Assembly: GCA_937891425.1 (NCBI GenBank)
Contig: CALAGD010000064.1
Location: 1 to 64,000 of the forward strand
From: an uncultured Pigmentiphaga sp.
GTDB lineage: Bacteria > Pseudomonadota > Gammaproteobacteria > Burkholderiales > Burkholderiaceae_B
Direction: 5' to 3'
DNA: 64,000 nt
Numbering within the stretch: the first letter of the stretch is position 1; each line of letters begins with the position of its first letter. A model generated the notes under the pieces. It was given only the letters and a program-made list of their open reading frames with translations, ran no database searches and was not told the DNA's origin. This document shows, in pieces, positions 44,482 through 53,742 of the stretch. The translations under genes were made by a program, and so were the position numbers.

Positions 44482-44925
44482 TTGAAACTGCACTCCGACT
44501 CAACCCCCGGGCTGAACAGGGTTACCGCCTATGGCGAAGGATATATCGAAATCAATCGTGAGCGTTACGAGGGAACGATTGTTTTTGGTCCAGAAGGCGA
44601 TATTACCGCGCTCAACGTCCGCAACGTTACCGAAATTACGGCCGAAGTGCTGATTCAGGCCGCTGGTGTAACACCCCGAGGCCACGATCCTTTCGCCGCG
44701 CTCGAGGAATCTGCCGGCATCACGCCCGTCCCGTCCGCTGCCGGCACCCAGGTATTGCTCGTGGGCACAGGACGGCGCCAGCAGTTCCTGCGATCAGACA
44801 TCACGCGCGAACTCCTGCGCGCCGGCGTCGGCGTCGAGTTCATGGACACGCACGCCGCAGCGCGCACCTACAACATCCTCATGGCCGAAGGCCGCCGGGT
44901 CGTCGCGCTGCTGCTTCCTGCATGA
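44482..44925 (+). CDS. Mth938-domain (NDUFAF3/DUF498-like) protein
   Basis: The 147-residue protein belongs to the Mth938 fold: VTAYGEGYIEINRERYEGTIVFGPEG, ITAEVLIQAAG, QVLLVGTGRRQQFL and a terminal GVGVEFMDTHAAARTYNILMAEGRRVVALLLPA-type segment. The mitochondrial relative NDUFAF3 helps assemble complex I; the bacterial role is not established. TTG at 44482 was chosen because a perfect AAGGAGGT lies at 44471-44478 and homology starts there. bcp follows after 52 nt. Confidence 0.87.
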   Translation: MKLHSDSTPGLNRVTAYGEGYIEINRERYEGTIVFGPEGDITALNVRNVTEITAEVLIQAAGVTPRGHDPFAALEESAGITPVPSAAGTQVLLVGTGRRQQFLRSDITRELLRAGVGVEFMDTHAAARTYNILMAEGRRVVALLLPA

Positions 44926-44977
44926 ACCCTCGGCCCGGCCGCCCTCCAACCCATCAACCGCAAGGACGATAGCCAGC

Positions 44978-45436
44978 ATGCTTACCGTAGGTTCAGACGT
45001 CACTCATCTGGAAGGAGAATCCACCCAGGGCAAGATCCGCCTTGCCGACCTGGTTGGCCGGAAAGTCGTCCTCTACTTCTATCCGCGCGACAACACGCCC
45101 GGCTGCACGCGCGAAGGCCAGGACTTCCGCGACCTGCACGATGCCTTCCGCGAGGCGGGTACCACCGTCATTGGCGTCTCTCGCGACAGTCTCGCGTCGC
45201 ACCAGCGTTTCAGGGACAAGTACGAGCTTCCGTTCCCGCTCATCAGTGACCCCGACGAAACCCTGTGCGAACAATTCGGGGTCATGAAGATGAAGAACAT
45301 GTACGGCAAGCAGGTGCGTGGCGTCGAGCGCAGCACATTTCTCATCGACGCCCAAGGCCGCATTGCCCACGAGTGGCGTGGGGTCAAGGTGCCCGGGCAC
45401 GCGCAAGCCGTGCTCGACGCGGTCCGCGGCCTGTAA
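44978..45436 (+). CDS. bcp: Thioredoxin-dependent peroxiredoxin BCP (PrxQ)
   Basis: The 152-residue protein has the peroxidatic site YPRDNTPGCTREG (Cys43). The resolving Cys five residues later in E. coli BCP is Gln48 here; the only other Cys is Cys97 in DETLCEQFG. It may therefore use the more distant Cys or act as a 1-Cys enzyme. It removes organic and hydrogen peroxides in the cytoplasm. The ATG at 44978 follows AAGGAC. It is co-directional with the Mth938-domain gene and the PhoH-family gene. Confidence 0.94.
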   Translation: MLTVGSDVTHLEGESTQGKIRLADLVGRKVVLYFYPRDNTPGCTREGQDFRDLHDAFREAGTTVIGVSRDSLASHQRFRDKYELPFPLISDPDETLCEQFGVMKMKNMYGKQVRGVERSTFLIDAQGRIAHEWRGVKVPGHAQAVLDAVRGL

Positions 45437-45516
45437 CCCCTGCCGGCCCGGCATACACCGCCCGGCGATTTGCAGTATTGTGTCAGCGATGTCAATGCCT
45501 TCTCGGAGACCGCTTC

Positions 45517-47412
45517 ATGCCGCTACCCAAAATGCCGACTCGTCCCGCGACCATCCTGCCCGAACTCGCGAAGAAATCGGCAACGCGCACACGCCGCAAG
45601 GTGCAGGCGCAGGTTGAAGACGCAATCTCCGAGGCCAACGACATGCCAGCGCCCGACCTGGCGCTGGTCGAAGAGTCCGGAGCCGCCGCACAGGCGGCAA
45701 GTGCTGCAGCGCCTCGCGCCGAGGCGAGCACCCCACTGAAACCCACGCGTACGGCCAGGAAAACGGCACGCGGCAAAGCAGCTGTCGCTCCCGCCAGCGA
45801 CGACACGCTGCCCCTCGCCCCCACCCGTGACGATGCGAATGCGCGCCCCGCAAGCGCTGAAACTTCGTCCGATGCCGCATCCGTTGCCTTCGACGATGTC
45901 GCGCCCGTGCAGGCCGAGGCTGGTGTGGATGCGAATCCCGCCGCTTTCGCGCCAGACACTGCACCGGGCAGCGAACATCCCCTGCCCCGCATGACTGCGG
46001 CCGAACGGATTTCGGTCGAGACGGTGAAGCTGTTCGTTCTCGACACGAACGTCCTGATGCACGACCCCACCAGCCTGTTCCGTTTCGAGGAGCACGATAT
46101 CTATCTGCCGATGATGGTGCTCGAGGAACTCGATCAGCATAAGAAGGGGATGTCTGAGGTAGCGCGCAACGCACGTCAGGTCAGCCGAACCCTCGACGCA
46201 CTGATCCCCAACGAAACTTCCATCGCCGACGGGGTGGCGCTTGACGCATTGGGCAATCGCGAAGCACGAGGCAGATTGTTCCTGCAAACCCGCCCCATGC
46301 CCAGCGCCATTCCGGCCGAACTGCCGGTCGGCAAGGCCGACAACCAGATCCTCGGCGTGGTACACGCACTGCAGAAAGAGTTTCCCGATCGGGAAGTGGT
46401 ACTGGTGTCGAAAGACATCAACATGCGACTCAAGGCGCGTACGCTCGGGCTTGCCGCCGAAGACTATTACAACGACCAGGTACTGGAAGACTCTGACCTG
46501 CTCTACACGGGGGTACTCCAGTTGCCCGGCGACTTCTGGGACTACCACGACAAGGACGTTGAGTCCTGGCAGGAGAGCGGCAACACGTACTATCGGGTCA
46601 CCGGCCCCTTGTGCAGACATTTCGTGGTCAACCAGTTCGTCTACCTCGACGGCGACCTGCCATTGAACGCTCAGGTCAAGGCGGTGCAGGGTGACACGGC
46701 CGTGCTGCAGACCCTGCGTGACTACACGCACCGCAAGAACAGCGTCTGGGGCATTACCGCGCGCAACCGCGAGCAGAATTTTGCGTTCAACCTGCTCATG
46801 AACCCCGACTGCGACTTCGTCTCGCTGCTCGGCCAGGCGGGAACGGGCAAGACCTTGCTGACGCTTGCCGCTGGCCTTGTGCAGGTGCTCGAAACCAAGC
46901 GCTACAGCGAAATCATCATGACTCGCGTCACGGTTCCGGTCGGGGAAGACATCGGGTTTCTGCCCGGAACCGAGGAAGAGAAAATGCAGCCCTGGATGGG
47001 AGCGCTCGAAGACAATCTCGACGTACTCAATATGGGCGAAGGCGAACGCAGCACCCATGGCGGCGGCGAATGGGGTCGTGCAGCCACCATGGACCTCATC
47101 CGCTCGCGCATCAAGGTGAAGTCGCTCAATTTCATGCGCGGCCGCACCTTCCTCAACAAGTACCTCATCATCGACGAGGCGCAGAATCTTACGCCGAAGC
47201 AGATGAAAACGCTGATCACCCGTGCTGGGCCCGGCACCAAGGTGGTCTGCCTCGGCAATCTGGCGCAGATCGACACGCCCTACCTTACCGAAGCCAGTTC
47301 CGGCCTGTCATACGTGGTCGATCGCTTCCGTGGATGGGAGCATGCGGGACACGTCACACTCCAGCGCGGCGAGCGTTCGCGGCTGGCCGATTATGCTGCC
47401 GAGGTGCTGTAG
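45517..47412 (+). CDS. PIN-PhoH fusion ATPase (PhoH2/YlaK type)
   Basis: The 631-residue protein starts with about 165 residues of Ala/Thr/Pro/Asp-rich low-complexity sequence. A PIN nuclease domain follows (KLFVLDTNVLMHDPTS, then VSKDINMRLKA with the second acidic site). The C-terminal PhoH ATPase has Walker A GQAGTGKTLLTLAAG, LIIDEAQNLTPKQMKTLITRAG and GDxxQ-like GNLAQIDTP. Relatives act as RNA helicase-nucleases. It is the third gene after the Mth938-domain gene and bcp, with an 80-nt gap. Confidence 0.92.
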   Translation: MPLPKMPTRPATILPELAKKSATRTRRKVQAQVEDAISEANDMPAPDLALVEESGAAAQAASAAAPRAEASTPLKPTRTARKTARGKAAVAPASDDTLPLAPTRDDANARPASAETSSDAASVAFDDVAPVQAEAGVDANPAAFAPDTAPGSEHPLPRMTAAERISVETVKLFVLDTNVLMHDPTSLFRFEEHDIYLPMMVLEELDQHKKGMSEVARNARQVSRTLDALIPNETSIADGVALDALGNREARGRLFLQTRPMPSAIPAELPVGKADNQILGVVHALQKEFPDREVVLVSKDINMRLKARTLGLAAEDYYNDQVLEDSDLLYTGVLQLPGDFWDYHDKDVESWQESGNTYYRVTGPLCRHFVVNQFVYLDGDLPLNAQVKAVQGDTAVLQTLRDYTHRKNSVWGITARNREQNFAFNLLMNPDCDFVSLLGQAGTGKTLLTLAAGLVQVLETKRYSEIIMTRVTVPVGEDIGFLPGTEEEKMQPWMGALEDNLDVLNMGEGERSTHGGGEWGRAATMDLIRSRIKVKSLNFMRGRTFLNKYLIIDEAQNLTPKQMKTLITRAGPGTKVVCLGNLAQIDTPYLTEASSGLSYVVDRFRGWEHAGHVTLQRGERSRLADYAAEVL

Positions 47413-47509
47413 CGCCCACGTCGACGGCAAGATCAGGGCGAGTCTCGGCCGCCAGGCATGTTTACGGGATGCATGGCGGACCAGGCCGTGCAGACCGCGT
47501 CGGGCCTGC

Positions 47510-48601
47510 CTATTCGGACGGGTTTTCGTCGTTCTCGCCCGCGGGCTGCGACTGGTCGTCATCGGAATTCGCGAACAGCGCCCAGGTGGCGATGAACAGG
47601 GCAGCGATGAGCGGCCCGATGACAAACCCGTTGATGCCAAACAGCGCCATGCCGCCCAGCGTGGATATCAGCACGACGTAGTCGGGCAACCGCGTATCTT
47701 TTCCCACCAGGGTGGGCCGCAGGAGGTTGTCGACCAGGCCGATGACGAAGATTCCGTAGAGAATCAGGATGATGCCATGCCAGAAGGAACCGGTAACCAG
47801 AAAGTACACGGCGACCGGCGCCCATACCAGACTGGCACCAACTGCCGGCAACAGCGACAGGAAAGCCATCAGTACGCCCCACAGCAGCGCTCCCTGAATG
47901 CCGAAGAACCAGAAGATCAGCCCGCCGAGGCAGCCCTGCGTAATGGCAATAATGACATTGCCCTTCACCGTTGCCCGGACGACCGCCGTGAACTTGGCGA
48001 ACAGCTGCTGCTTGCGGGATTCCTCAAGCGGAATTGCATTGCGCACCGAGCGCGCAAGCTGGGTACCATCGCGAAACAGGAAGAACAGCAGATACAACAT
48101 CACCGCAAAGCCGACGATGAAATTGAACGTGTTCTGCCCGATCGCCACCGCCCGATTGGCCAGCATCTGGCTGGCCGCCAGTACCGCCTGCGACAGGCGC
48201 TGGCGAAGCTCGCTGAAATCACCCGCTCCGAAGCGCGCGAGCAGCTCCTGCAGGCTGGCTGGCAGGGCCGCGCGGATCTGTTCGGCATACCTGCCGAAGT
48301 CGATTTCGCCGCTGCGTATCAGCTCGTAGACCTGTGTGGCTTCTCGAATCAGTGACGCCGAGATCAGGATGACGGGCAACACGGCAATGAGGATGCAGAT
48401 CAGGAGCGTGATGAACGCGGCAAGGTTTTGCCGTTGCCCGCACAGCCGCAGGACCTGTCGGTGCAGTGGTGAAAAAATGATGGCAAGAATGACTGCCCAG
48501 AAAACGGCCGCATAGAAAGGAAGCAGAACCGCGCCAAACGCAAACGTGACCAGTCCCAGCAACAACAAGAAGGCTTTGTGTTCAAGCGAAAACTTGCGCA
48601 T
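47510..48601 (-). CDS. AI-2E (TerA/PerM) family transporter
   Basis: The 363-residue protein has seven or eight spans and family motifs: LPFYAAVFWAVILAIIFSPL near the N-terminus, LYLLFFLFRDG, and NLLRPTLVGKDTRLPDYVVL with FGINGFVIGPLIAALFIA at the end. Members were linked to autoinducer-2 export, but many are Na+/H+ antiporters or of unknown role. The tail is acidic. It lies 138 nt after dnaB in the same direction and converges on the PhoH-family gene. Confidence 0.9.
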   Translation of the reverse strand: MRKFSLEHKAFLLLLGLVTFAFGAVLLPFYAAVFWAVILAIIFSPLHRQVLRLCGQRQNLAAFITLLICILIAVLPVILISASLIREATQVYELIRSGEIDFGRYAEQIRAALPASLQELLARFGAGDFSELRQRLSQAVLAASQMLANRAVAIGQNTFNFIVGFAVMLYLLFFLFRDGTQLARSVRNAIPLEESRKQQLFAKFTAVVRATVKGNVIIAITQGCLGGLIFWFFGIQGALLWGVLMAFLSLLPAVGASLVWAPVAVYFLVTGSFWHGIILILYGIFVIGLVDNLLRPTLVGKDTRLPDYVVLISTLGGMALFGINGFVIGPLIAALFIATWALFANSDDDQSQPAGENDENPSE

Positions 48602-48739
48602 TCAGGCCCTGCCCTTCCTAGCAATGTGCATGGTGCAACATAGCACAGTTCAGCGGCTCGCGGATCAGTGCCTACCCGGCGGATAGGGCACGGGACATCC
48701 CGATCCGGCCTGGGCCATGGAGGGGCGTCCCACTGCGAA

Positions 48740-50110
48740 TCAATACGGTGCGGCGGTGTAATTCAGGAAGCGCGTGCTCGATCCCTGGAAGGTCAGCCGG
48801 ACAGTGCCTATCGGTCCGTTACGCTGCTTGCCGACGATGATTTCCGCGACACCCTTGTCGGGGGTATCGGGGTTGTATACCTCGTCGCGATAGATGAACA
48901 GGATCAGGTCGGCATCCTGTTCGATGGCACCGGATTCGCGCAGATCGCTCATCACCGGGCGCTTGTTGGGTCTTTGTTCCAGGCTGCGGTTGAGCTGCGA
49001 CAAGGCGATCAGGGGGCAGTCAAGCTCCTTGGCCAGGCCCTTGAGTGAGCGGCTGATCTCGGAAATTTCCGTTGCGCGGTTCTCGCCCGCGCTGGATGCT
49101 CCCATCAACTGCAGATAGTCGATGATGATGAGCCCGAGCTTTCCACACTGCCGCGCAAGCCGCCGCGCCCGCGCGCGCACCTCCATCGCTGTGAGCGCTG
49201 GCGTCTCGTCAATGTACAGCTGCGCTTCCTGCATGCGCTGGATGGCGTGCGTCACGCGCGGCCAGTCATCGGGCTCAAGCCGTCCTGTACGCAGCCGATG
49301 CTGATCCAGCATGCCCACCGAGCCCAGCATCCGCATCGCCAGCTGCGTTGCGCCCATTTCCATGGAGAACACGGCAACGGGCAGTCCCTGCTCGATCGCC
49401 ACGTACTCGCCAATATTCATGGAAAACGCCGTCTTCCCCATGGACGGACGGCCGGCCACGATGATGAGGTCGCCCGGCTGCAAACCGGACGTCATGCGGT
49501 CGAGATCGACGAAACCGGTGGGGACACCCGTGACCTCGTTATCGCCCTCGCGGTGATAGAGCTCGTCGATACGGTCGACCACATGAGCGAGCAGCGGCTG
49601 CAACTCCTGGAAGCCGGCGGTGCCTCGCGCGCCGTCTTCAGCGATCTGGAAGATCTTCGATTCAGCTTCGTCGAGTATCTGCCGTGTTTCCTTGCCCTGC
49701 GGATTCAGTGCATTGGCGGCGATCTCGTCGGCTACGGTAACCAGGCGACGCAGCACCGCGCGATCGCGCACAATCTCGGCGTAGCGGCGGATATTGGCCG
49801 CCGACGGGGTATTGTGCGCAAGCGAGTTGAGGTAAGCCAGCCCGCCAACTTCCTCGGCCTTGCCCGCGGTTTGTAATGATTCGAACACCGTCACGACGTC
49901 AGCGGGCCGGGTCAGGTTGATCAGTCGTGCGATATGCTGATAGATGAGACGGTGATCGTAACGATAGAAATCGTTCTCGCTCAATACGTCTGCGATGCGA
50001 TCCCAGGCAGCATTGTCCAGCAACAGCCCGCCCAGGACGGCCTGTTCGGCTTCGATCGAGTGCGGAGGGATACGGAGGTTTTCCAGATGCGGATCGGTTG
50101 CTTGGTTCAT
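48740..50110 (-). CDS. dnaB: Replicative DNA helicase DnaB
   Basis: The 456-residue protein has the N-terminal helical collar (PPHSIEAEQAVLGGLL), a linker, and the RecA-like helicase domain with Walker A VAGRPSMGKTAFSMNI, IIIDYLQLM, LIALSQLNRSLEQRPNKRP, and RDEVYNPDTP near the end. It is the hexameric replication-fork helicase. It lies downstream of rplI on the same strand but is separated by a strong terminator, so it needs its own promoter in the 261 nt after that terminator. Confidence 0.97.
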   Translation of the reverse strand: MNQATDPHLENLRIPPHSIEAEQAVLGGLLLDNAAWDRIADVLSENDFYRYDHRLIYQHIARLINLTRPADVVTVFESLQTAGKAEEVGGLAYLNSLAHNTPSAANIRRYAEIVRDRAVLRRLVTVADEIAANALNPQGKETRQILDEAESKIFQIAEDGARGTAGFQELQPLLAHVVDRIDELYHREGDNEVTGVPTGFVDLDRMTSGLQPGDLIIVAGRPSMGKTAFSMNIGEYVAIEQGLPVAVFSMEMGATQLAMRMLGSVGMLDQHRLRTGRLEPDDWPRVTHAIQRMQEAQLYIDETPALTAMEVRARARRLARQCGKLGLIIIDYLQLMGASSAGENRATEISEISRSLKGLAKELDCPLIALSQLNRSLEQRPNKRPVMSDLRESGAIEQDADLILFIYRDEVYNPDTPDKGVAEIIVGKQRNGPIGTVRLTFQGSSTRFLNYTAAPY

Positions 50111-50432
50111 GGCGGATCAAAGGACATCAGGCGGCGACCAACTGCGCCTGGCTGCCTGAAAGAATAACGGGAAACGGCCCGCATGAACATGTTACGGGCC
50201 GTGCCATTGCGGGGAGTGCGCGACCACTGGACAAGCCCATGTCATCGACAATCAGATGAGACTCGCCGATGCAGATTGCAAGTGAGACAACCCGGCGCCT
50301 GGCGCTGGTGGCTGACTGCCGCGTGCTATCCCGGGGCCGCGGATCAGCTGGAGATGGCGCGCGGCGATGGCAAAAAAATGGGTCGGGAATTCCGACCCAT
50401 TTTTCCGGACGTGCCAGAACCTCCCGTCGTGC
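50111..50432. other. 322-bp intergenic region between rplI and dnaB
   Basis: It contains the rplI operon terminator (listed separately) near the rplI end. The remaining 260 nt should hold the dnaB promoter on the minus strand. No gene or convincing promoter was recognised in it. Confidence 0.6.
50372..50404 (-). terminator. Strong intrinsic terminator of the rpsF-priB-rpsR-rplI operon
   Basis: A-tract, ATGGGTCGG, 5-nt loop GAATT, CCGACCCAT and T-tract form a near-perfect symmetrical hairpin. On the minus strand it is followed by T7 (complement of 50372-50378), 29 nt beyond the rplI stop. It could also work on the plus strand. Confidence 0.9.
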
Positions 50433-50888
50433 TCAGATGGTTTCGCCCGTCACGACGACCTTCACGGTAGCAACCACGTCGGTGTGCAGATGCACTTCGG
50501 CCTGGAACTCGCCGATTTGCTTGAACGGACCGTCTGGCAGGCGCACCATCTGTTTCTGGACGGTGTCGAACCCCGCGTTACGAAGGGCGTTGGCGATATC
50601 GGCATTGGTAACCGAACCGAACAGGCGGCCATCGACGCCGGCGCGCTCGCGCAGCTCGATGACATGATCGGCCAGGCGCTCGGCGACCGATTGGGCAGCT
50701 GCCAGGCGTTCCGCCTGTTGCTTTTCGATCTCGGCACGACGCGCTTCGAACTCCTGGAGTGCTTCCGGGGTAGCGCGCTTGGCCTTGCGCTGCGGGATGA
50801 GATAGTTACGTGCGTAACCATCCTTCACCCGGACAACCTCACCAAGCTGGCCCAGGTTGGCAACTTTCTCAAGCAGAATGACTTGCAT
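50433..50888 (-). CDS. rplI: 50S ribosomal protein L9
   Basis: The 151-residue protein starts with the L9 signature MQVILLEKVANLGQLGEVVRVKDGYARNYL (N-domain), then a long central helix rich in Glu, Ala and Arg, and the C-domain with LFGSVTNADIANAL. It binds 23S rRNA near the L1 stalk. It is the last gene of the S6 operon, 18 nt after rpsR, and is followed by the terminator. Confidence 0.98.
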   Translation of the reverse strand: MQVILLEKVANLGQLGEVVRVKDGYARNYLIPQRKAKRATPEALQEFEARRAEIEKQQAERLAAAQSVAERLADHVIELRERAGVDGRLFGSVTNADIANALRNAGFDTVQKQMVRLPDGPFKQIGEFQAEVHLHTDVVATVKVVVTGETI

Positions 50889-50906
50889 GTCCTGTTCTCC
50901 CGGCGC

Positions 50907-51188
50907 TTACTTGTGGTTGTCGGTGTACGGCAGCAGAGCAAGATAGCGCGCACGCTTGATGGCGGTATCGAGCTGCCGCTGAAAGTGCGCCCGGGTACCG
51001 GTCAGGCGTGCCGGGATGATCTTGCCGCTTTCCTGAATGAAATCACGCAGCGTGTCGATGTCCTTGTAATCGATGTGCTCGACGCCAGCCGCAGTAAAGC
51101 GGCAGAAACGACGACGCTTGAACAACGGATTCTGTTGGGCATAACGCCGCTTCGCGGCTTCACGCTGTTTCTTTCCTACTGTGGCCAT
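50907..51188 (-). CDS. rpsR: 30S ribosomal protein S18
   Basis: The 93-residue protein has the S18 core DYKDIDTLRDFIQESGKIIPAR and TGTRAHFQRQLDTAIKRARYLALLPY, with a basic N-terminus including a RRRFCRF segment. It binds S6 on the 30S platform. It lies 143 nt after priB and 18 nt before rplI. Confidence 0.98.
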   Translation of the reverse strand: MATVGKKQREAAKRRYAQQNPLFKRRRFCRFTAAGVEHIDYKDIDTLRDFIQESGKIIPARLTGTRAHFQRQLDTAIKRARYLALLPYTDNHK

Positions 51189-51331
51189 GATTTGCCTCTC
51201 GTATCAGATATCGTGTGCCAGCCTGGGTGAAACCCGACCGGCCATGTGCTGTGGGCGACACTCCTGCGCTTGCGGTTGACTGTACCGCCCCCTGCGGGCG
51301 CGCACACCACTCACGCAGCTGTACCTGGAGA

Positions 51332-51652
51332 TCACTCGCAATTGGCAGCGCCCGATGATACCGGCATGGGTGACGCGTGCTGCAGGTGTATTCGCAGACG
51401 TCTCGACCCTTTGCGCACCGGCGCCAGAAAGCCCTCGATGCGCAGTGAAGTGCCCAAGGGAAGATCCGCCAGCATCAGGGCCAGATCGCCCAGTGCGATG
51501 GCGGGCACCGTGAAGGACACCTTCCGGATACCGCCGGCCTCGGTAACCTCAGACTGGTGATCAAGCACAAGGTCGAGCACCGGAATGCCGGCTGGCGTAT
51601 AGCGCAACGGCTGGCACTCGATGAGCGATGCCGTGATGCGCAGTGCGTTCAA
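51332..51652 (-). CDS. priB: Primosomal replication protein N (PriB)
   Basis: The 106-residue protein is an OB-fold, SSB-like domain: NALRITASLIECQPLRYTPAG, VLDLVLDHQSEV and IALGDLALMLADLPLGTSLRIEGFLA. PriB joins PriA at stalled forks to reload DnaB, whose gene lies downstream. It sits in the standard place between rpsF (45 nt) and rpsR. Confidence 0.93.
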   Translation of the reverse strand: MNALRITASLIECQPLRYTPAGIPVLDLVLDHQSEVTEAGGIRKVSFTVPAIALGDLALMLADLPLGTSLRIEGFLAPVRKGSRRLRIHLQHASPMPVSSGAANCE

Positions 51653-51697
51653 CCAACCCTCTGAACCAGGTCGTGCAGGAATGCCCGGTACCAGACC

Positions 51698-52084
51698 TTA
51701 TTCCGCCGACTGCTCGGCTGCGGCGGCCTGCGCTTCGGCCGATGCCTTGCGCGCTTCTTCGCGTTCGACCGCCTTCATCATGGGCGACGGCGCGGTTTCG
51801 GCCTTCTTGGTCCTCACGATGAGATAGCGCAACACTGCATCGTTGTACCGGAATGCGTGCTCAAGTTCTTCAAGCGTGGGCTGGCCACACTCGATATTCA
51901 TGCACACATAGTGCGCCTTGACAAGCTTCTGGATAGGATACGCAAGCTGGCGACGGCCCCAGTCTTCCAGACGATGGATAGCACCGCCCTGCGACGTAAC
52001 CATGGATTGATAACGTTCGATCATGGCGGGCACTTGCTCGCTCTGATCGGGGTGCACGATAAACACCACCTCGTAGTGACGCAT
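51698..52084 (-). CDS. rpsF: 30S ribosomal protein S6
   Basis: The 128-residue protein has the S6 fold: MRHYEVVFIVHPDQSEQVPAM, IHRLEDWGRRQLAYPIQKLVKAHYV and FRYNDAVLRYLIVR. The tail of about 28 residues is Ala/Glu-rich. The ATG at 52084 has AAGGAGT eight nt upstream. It is the first gene of the S6-PriB-S18-L9 operon. The leader of about 110 nt has no obvious CCG-containing S6:S18 binding hairpin. Confidence 0.98.
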   Translation of the reverse strand: MRHYEVVFIVHPDQSEQVPAMIERYQSMVTSQGGAIHRLEDWGRRQLAYPIQKLVKAHYVCMNIECGQPTLEELEHAFRYNDAVLRYLIVRTKKAETAPSPMMKAVEREEARKASAEAQAAAAEQSAE

Positions 52085-52195
52085 GTAGACTCCTTGTGGA
52101 TGAACGCACAAAAAGTGCCTTGTTTTCAAGACACCCCTTGCGCGAATCAGCCCGCAAAATGGGAAAACCCACCCTGTCGAGCAAGAAAACCACTT

Positions 52196-52223
52196 ATTAT
52201 GGCACGTTTGCAAGATAAAGCAA
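52196..52223 (-). promoter_or_regulatory. Candidate promoter of the rpsF operon
   Basis: On the minus strand TTGCTT (52223-52218) and CATAAT (52201-52196) are 16 nt apart, giving a leader of about 105 nt before rpsF. It lies in the gap after the stop of the lipoamide-dehydrogenase-like gene. Confidence 0.5.
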
Positions 52224-52270
52224 GGCCTGCCCCCGAAGCGCCAAGCCCGTAACGTTGCCGAACACCTCTC

Positions 52271-53698
52271 TCAGGCCACCGCGCCCGCCCGCTCGACCAC
52301 GTTTCGCGCTTCCGCAAGCTTGGCCGCAGCGTCACGCAAGGCCGTGCGCAACCCTTCCTCAACCACCGGGTGATAGAACGGCATCTGCAGCATGCGCTCG
52401 ATGGTCATCTCCTGCTCGATGGACCAGGCAAGCAGGTGGCCCATATGCTCCGCCGCGGGCCCCGCCATTTCCGCACCTAGCAGGCGACCGGTAGCCACGT
52501 CGGCATACAGATGGAGCCGACCACGGTTCTTGCGCATGATACGGGAACGCCCCTGGTTGTGGAAGCTGACCTCGCCAGTCACGTACGTGCCCGGCTCGAG
52601 GTCGGGCACACGGCGGCCCACCATCGCGAGCTGTGGGTCGGAGAATACGATGGACAGCGGCACCGTACGCCGGCCGGGCCTTACGTCGGGATAGCGGGCG
52701 GCGTTCAGTCCGGCAATTCTCCCTTCGTCCGAGGCCTCATGCAGCAGCGGAACATCATTGTTGGCGTCACCCGCTATGAACACCGGCAGGTCGGCAATCT
52801 GCAGGGTGGTACGGTCGAAGCGAGGCACGCCGCGCTCATTCAGTGGAATGGAAGTGTTTTCCAGGCCGAGCCCAGCCATGTTGGGACGCCGCCCGGTAGC
52901 CATGAGCAGGTAGTCGAAACGCTCCACCACACGCTTGCCGTCGAGGTCGATGTACGTGAGTTCCACTTCGTCGCCGACCCGCACGACCCCCTCCACCTTC
53001 GCATCGGTATCCAGGTAGAACTCGCTCTGGAATGCTGCGAGCGCCGCATCGCGCACGGCCCCGTCGGCCAGTCCGCCCAGCAGCCCCTGTACCCCGAACA
53101 TGCGAATATGCACGCCCAGCCGCGCCAGCGCCTGGCCCAGTTCCAGCCCGATCACTCCAGGGCCAATCACGGCTACGCGCCGGGGCAGATCGTCCCAATC
53201 GAACACGTTGTCGTTGACGATGAGGCGATCGCCTGCCGGCTTGTACATGTCGAGCACGACCGGGCTGGAGCCGGTCGCGATGACCACCGCCGAGGCTTCA
53301 ATCCGGGTATGGCCGTCGACCTCGAGTACGGTATCGGATACGAAACGCGCATGCCCGCGCACCTTGTCCTCGGCCGAAAACCCGTCGACCGCCTCAAGCA
53401 CGAAGCCGACGAAGCGGTCGCGCTCGCTGCGGACGCGCTGCATCACGGCCCGCCCGTCGACATGTACCTTCCCCTCGACGCGGATGCCGAAAGCTCCTGC
53501 GTCGTGTACCGCGTGCGCCGCCTCGGCTGCCGCGATCAGCAATTTCGACGGCATGCAGCCGACCCGTGCGCACGTGGTGCCATACGGGCCACTCTCGATG
53601 ACCACGGCGCGCTTGCCGGTACTTCGCGCGGCCCGGTAGGCATTCATGCCCGCGGATCCGGTACCGATGATGGCAACATCCGTCTGCAGCGTTTTCAT
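52271..53698 (-). CDS. Dihydrolipoyl dehydrogenase-like flavoprotein disulfide reductase
   Basis: The 475-residue protein has the FAD-binding VAIIGTGSAGMNAYRAA, the redox disulfide in GTTCARVGCMPSK (Cys43 and Cys48), the NAD-binding VAVIGPGVIGLELGQAL, FIAGDANNDVPLLHEA, and the C-terminal FYHPVVEEGL His-Glu pair. The TTCARVGC disulfide loop marks a subgroup different from pyruvate-dehydrogenase E3, and no 2-oxoacid dehydrogenase genes are near. It lies 44 nt after the peroxiredoxin-glutaredoxin gene, so it may supply thiol reducing power; in Chromatium a related pair is a glutathione-amide reductase and peroxidase. ATG at 53698 was chosen at the start of homology. Confidence 0.87.
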   Translation of the reverse strand: MKTLQTDVAIIGTGSAGMNAYRAARSTGKRAVVIESGPYGTTCARVGCMPSKLLIAAAEAAHAVHDAGAFGIRVEGKVHVDGRAVMQRVRSERDRFVGFVLEAVDGFSAEDKVRGHARFVSDTVLEVDGHTRIEASAVVIATGSSPVVLDMYKPAGDRLIVNDNVFDWDDLPRRVAVIGPGVIGLELGQALARLGVHIRMFGVQGLLGGLADGAVRDAALAAFQSEFYLDTDAKVEGVVRVGDEVELTYIDLDGKRVVERFDYLLMATGRRPNMAGLGLENTSIPLNERGVPRFDRTTLQIADLPVFIAGDANNDVPLLHEASDEGRIAGLNAARYPDVRPGRRTVPLSIVFSDPQLAMVGRRVPDLEPGTYVTGEVSFHNQGRSRIMRKNRGRLHLYADVATGRLLGAEMAGPAAEHMGHLLAWSIEQEMTIERMLQMPFYHPVVEEGLRTALRDAAAKLAEARNVVERAGAVA

Positions 53699-53742
53699 GA
53701 TCCTCACCAACTCAAGTACATGCCGAATCTTACCCTGTAGCA

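Noticed and set aside
52085..52195. S6:S18-binding autoregulatory hairpin in the rpsF leader.
   Set aside because: The leader contains no CCG in a suitable hairpin, the hallmark of that motif.
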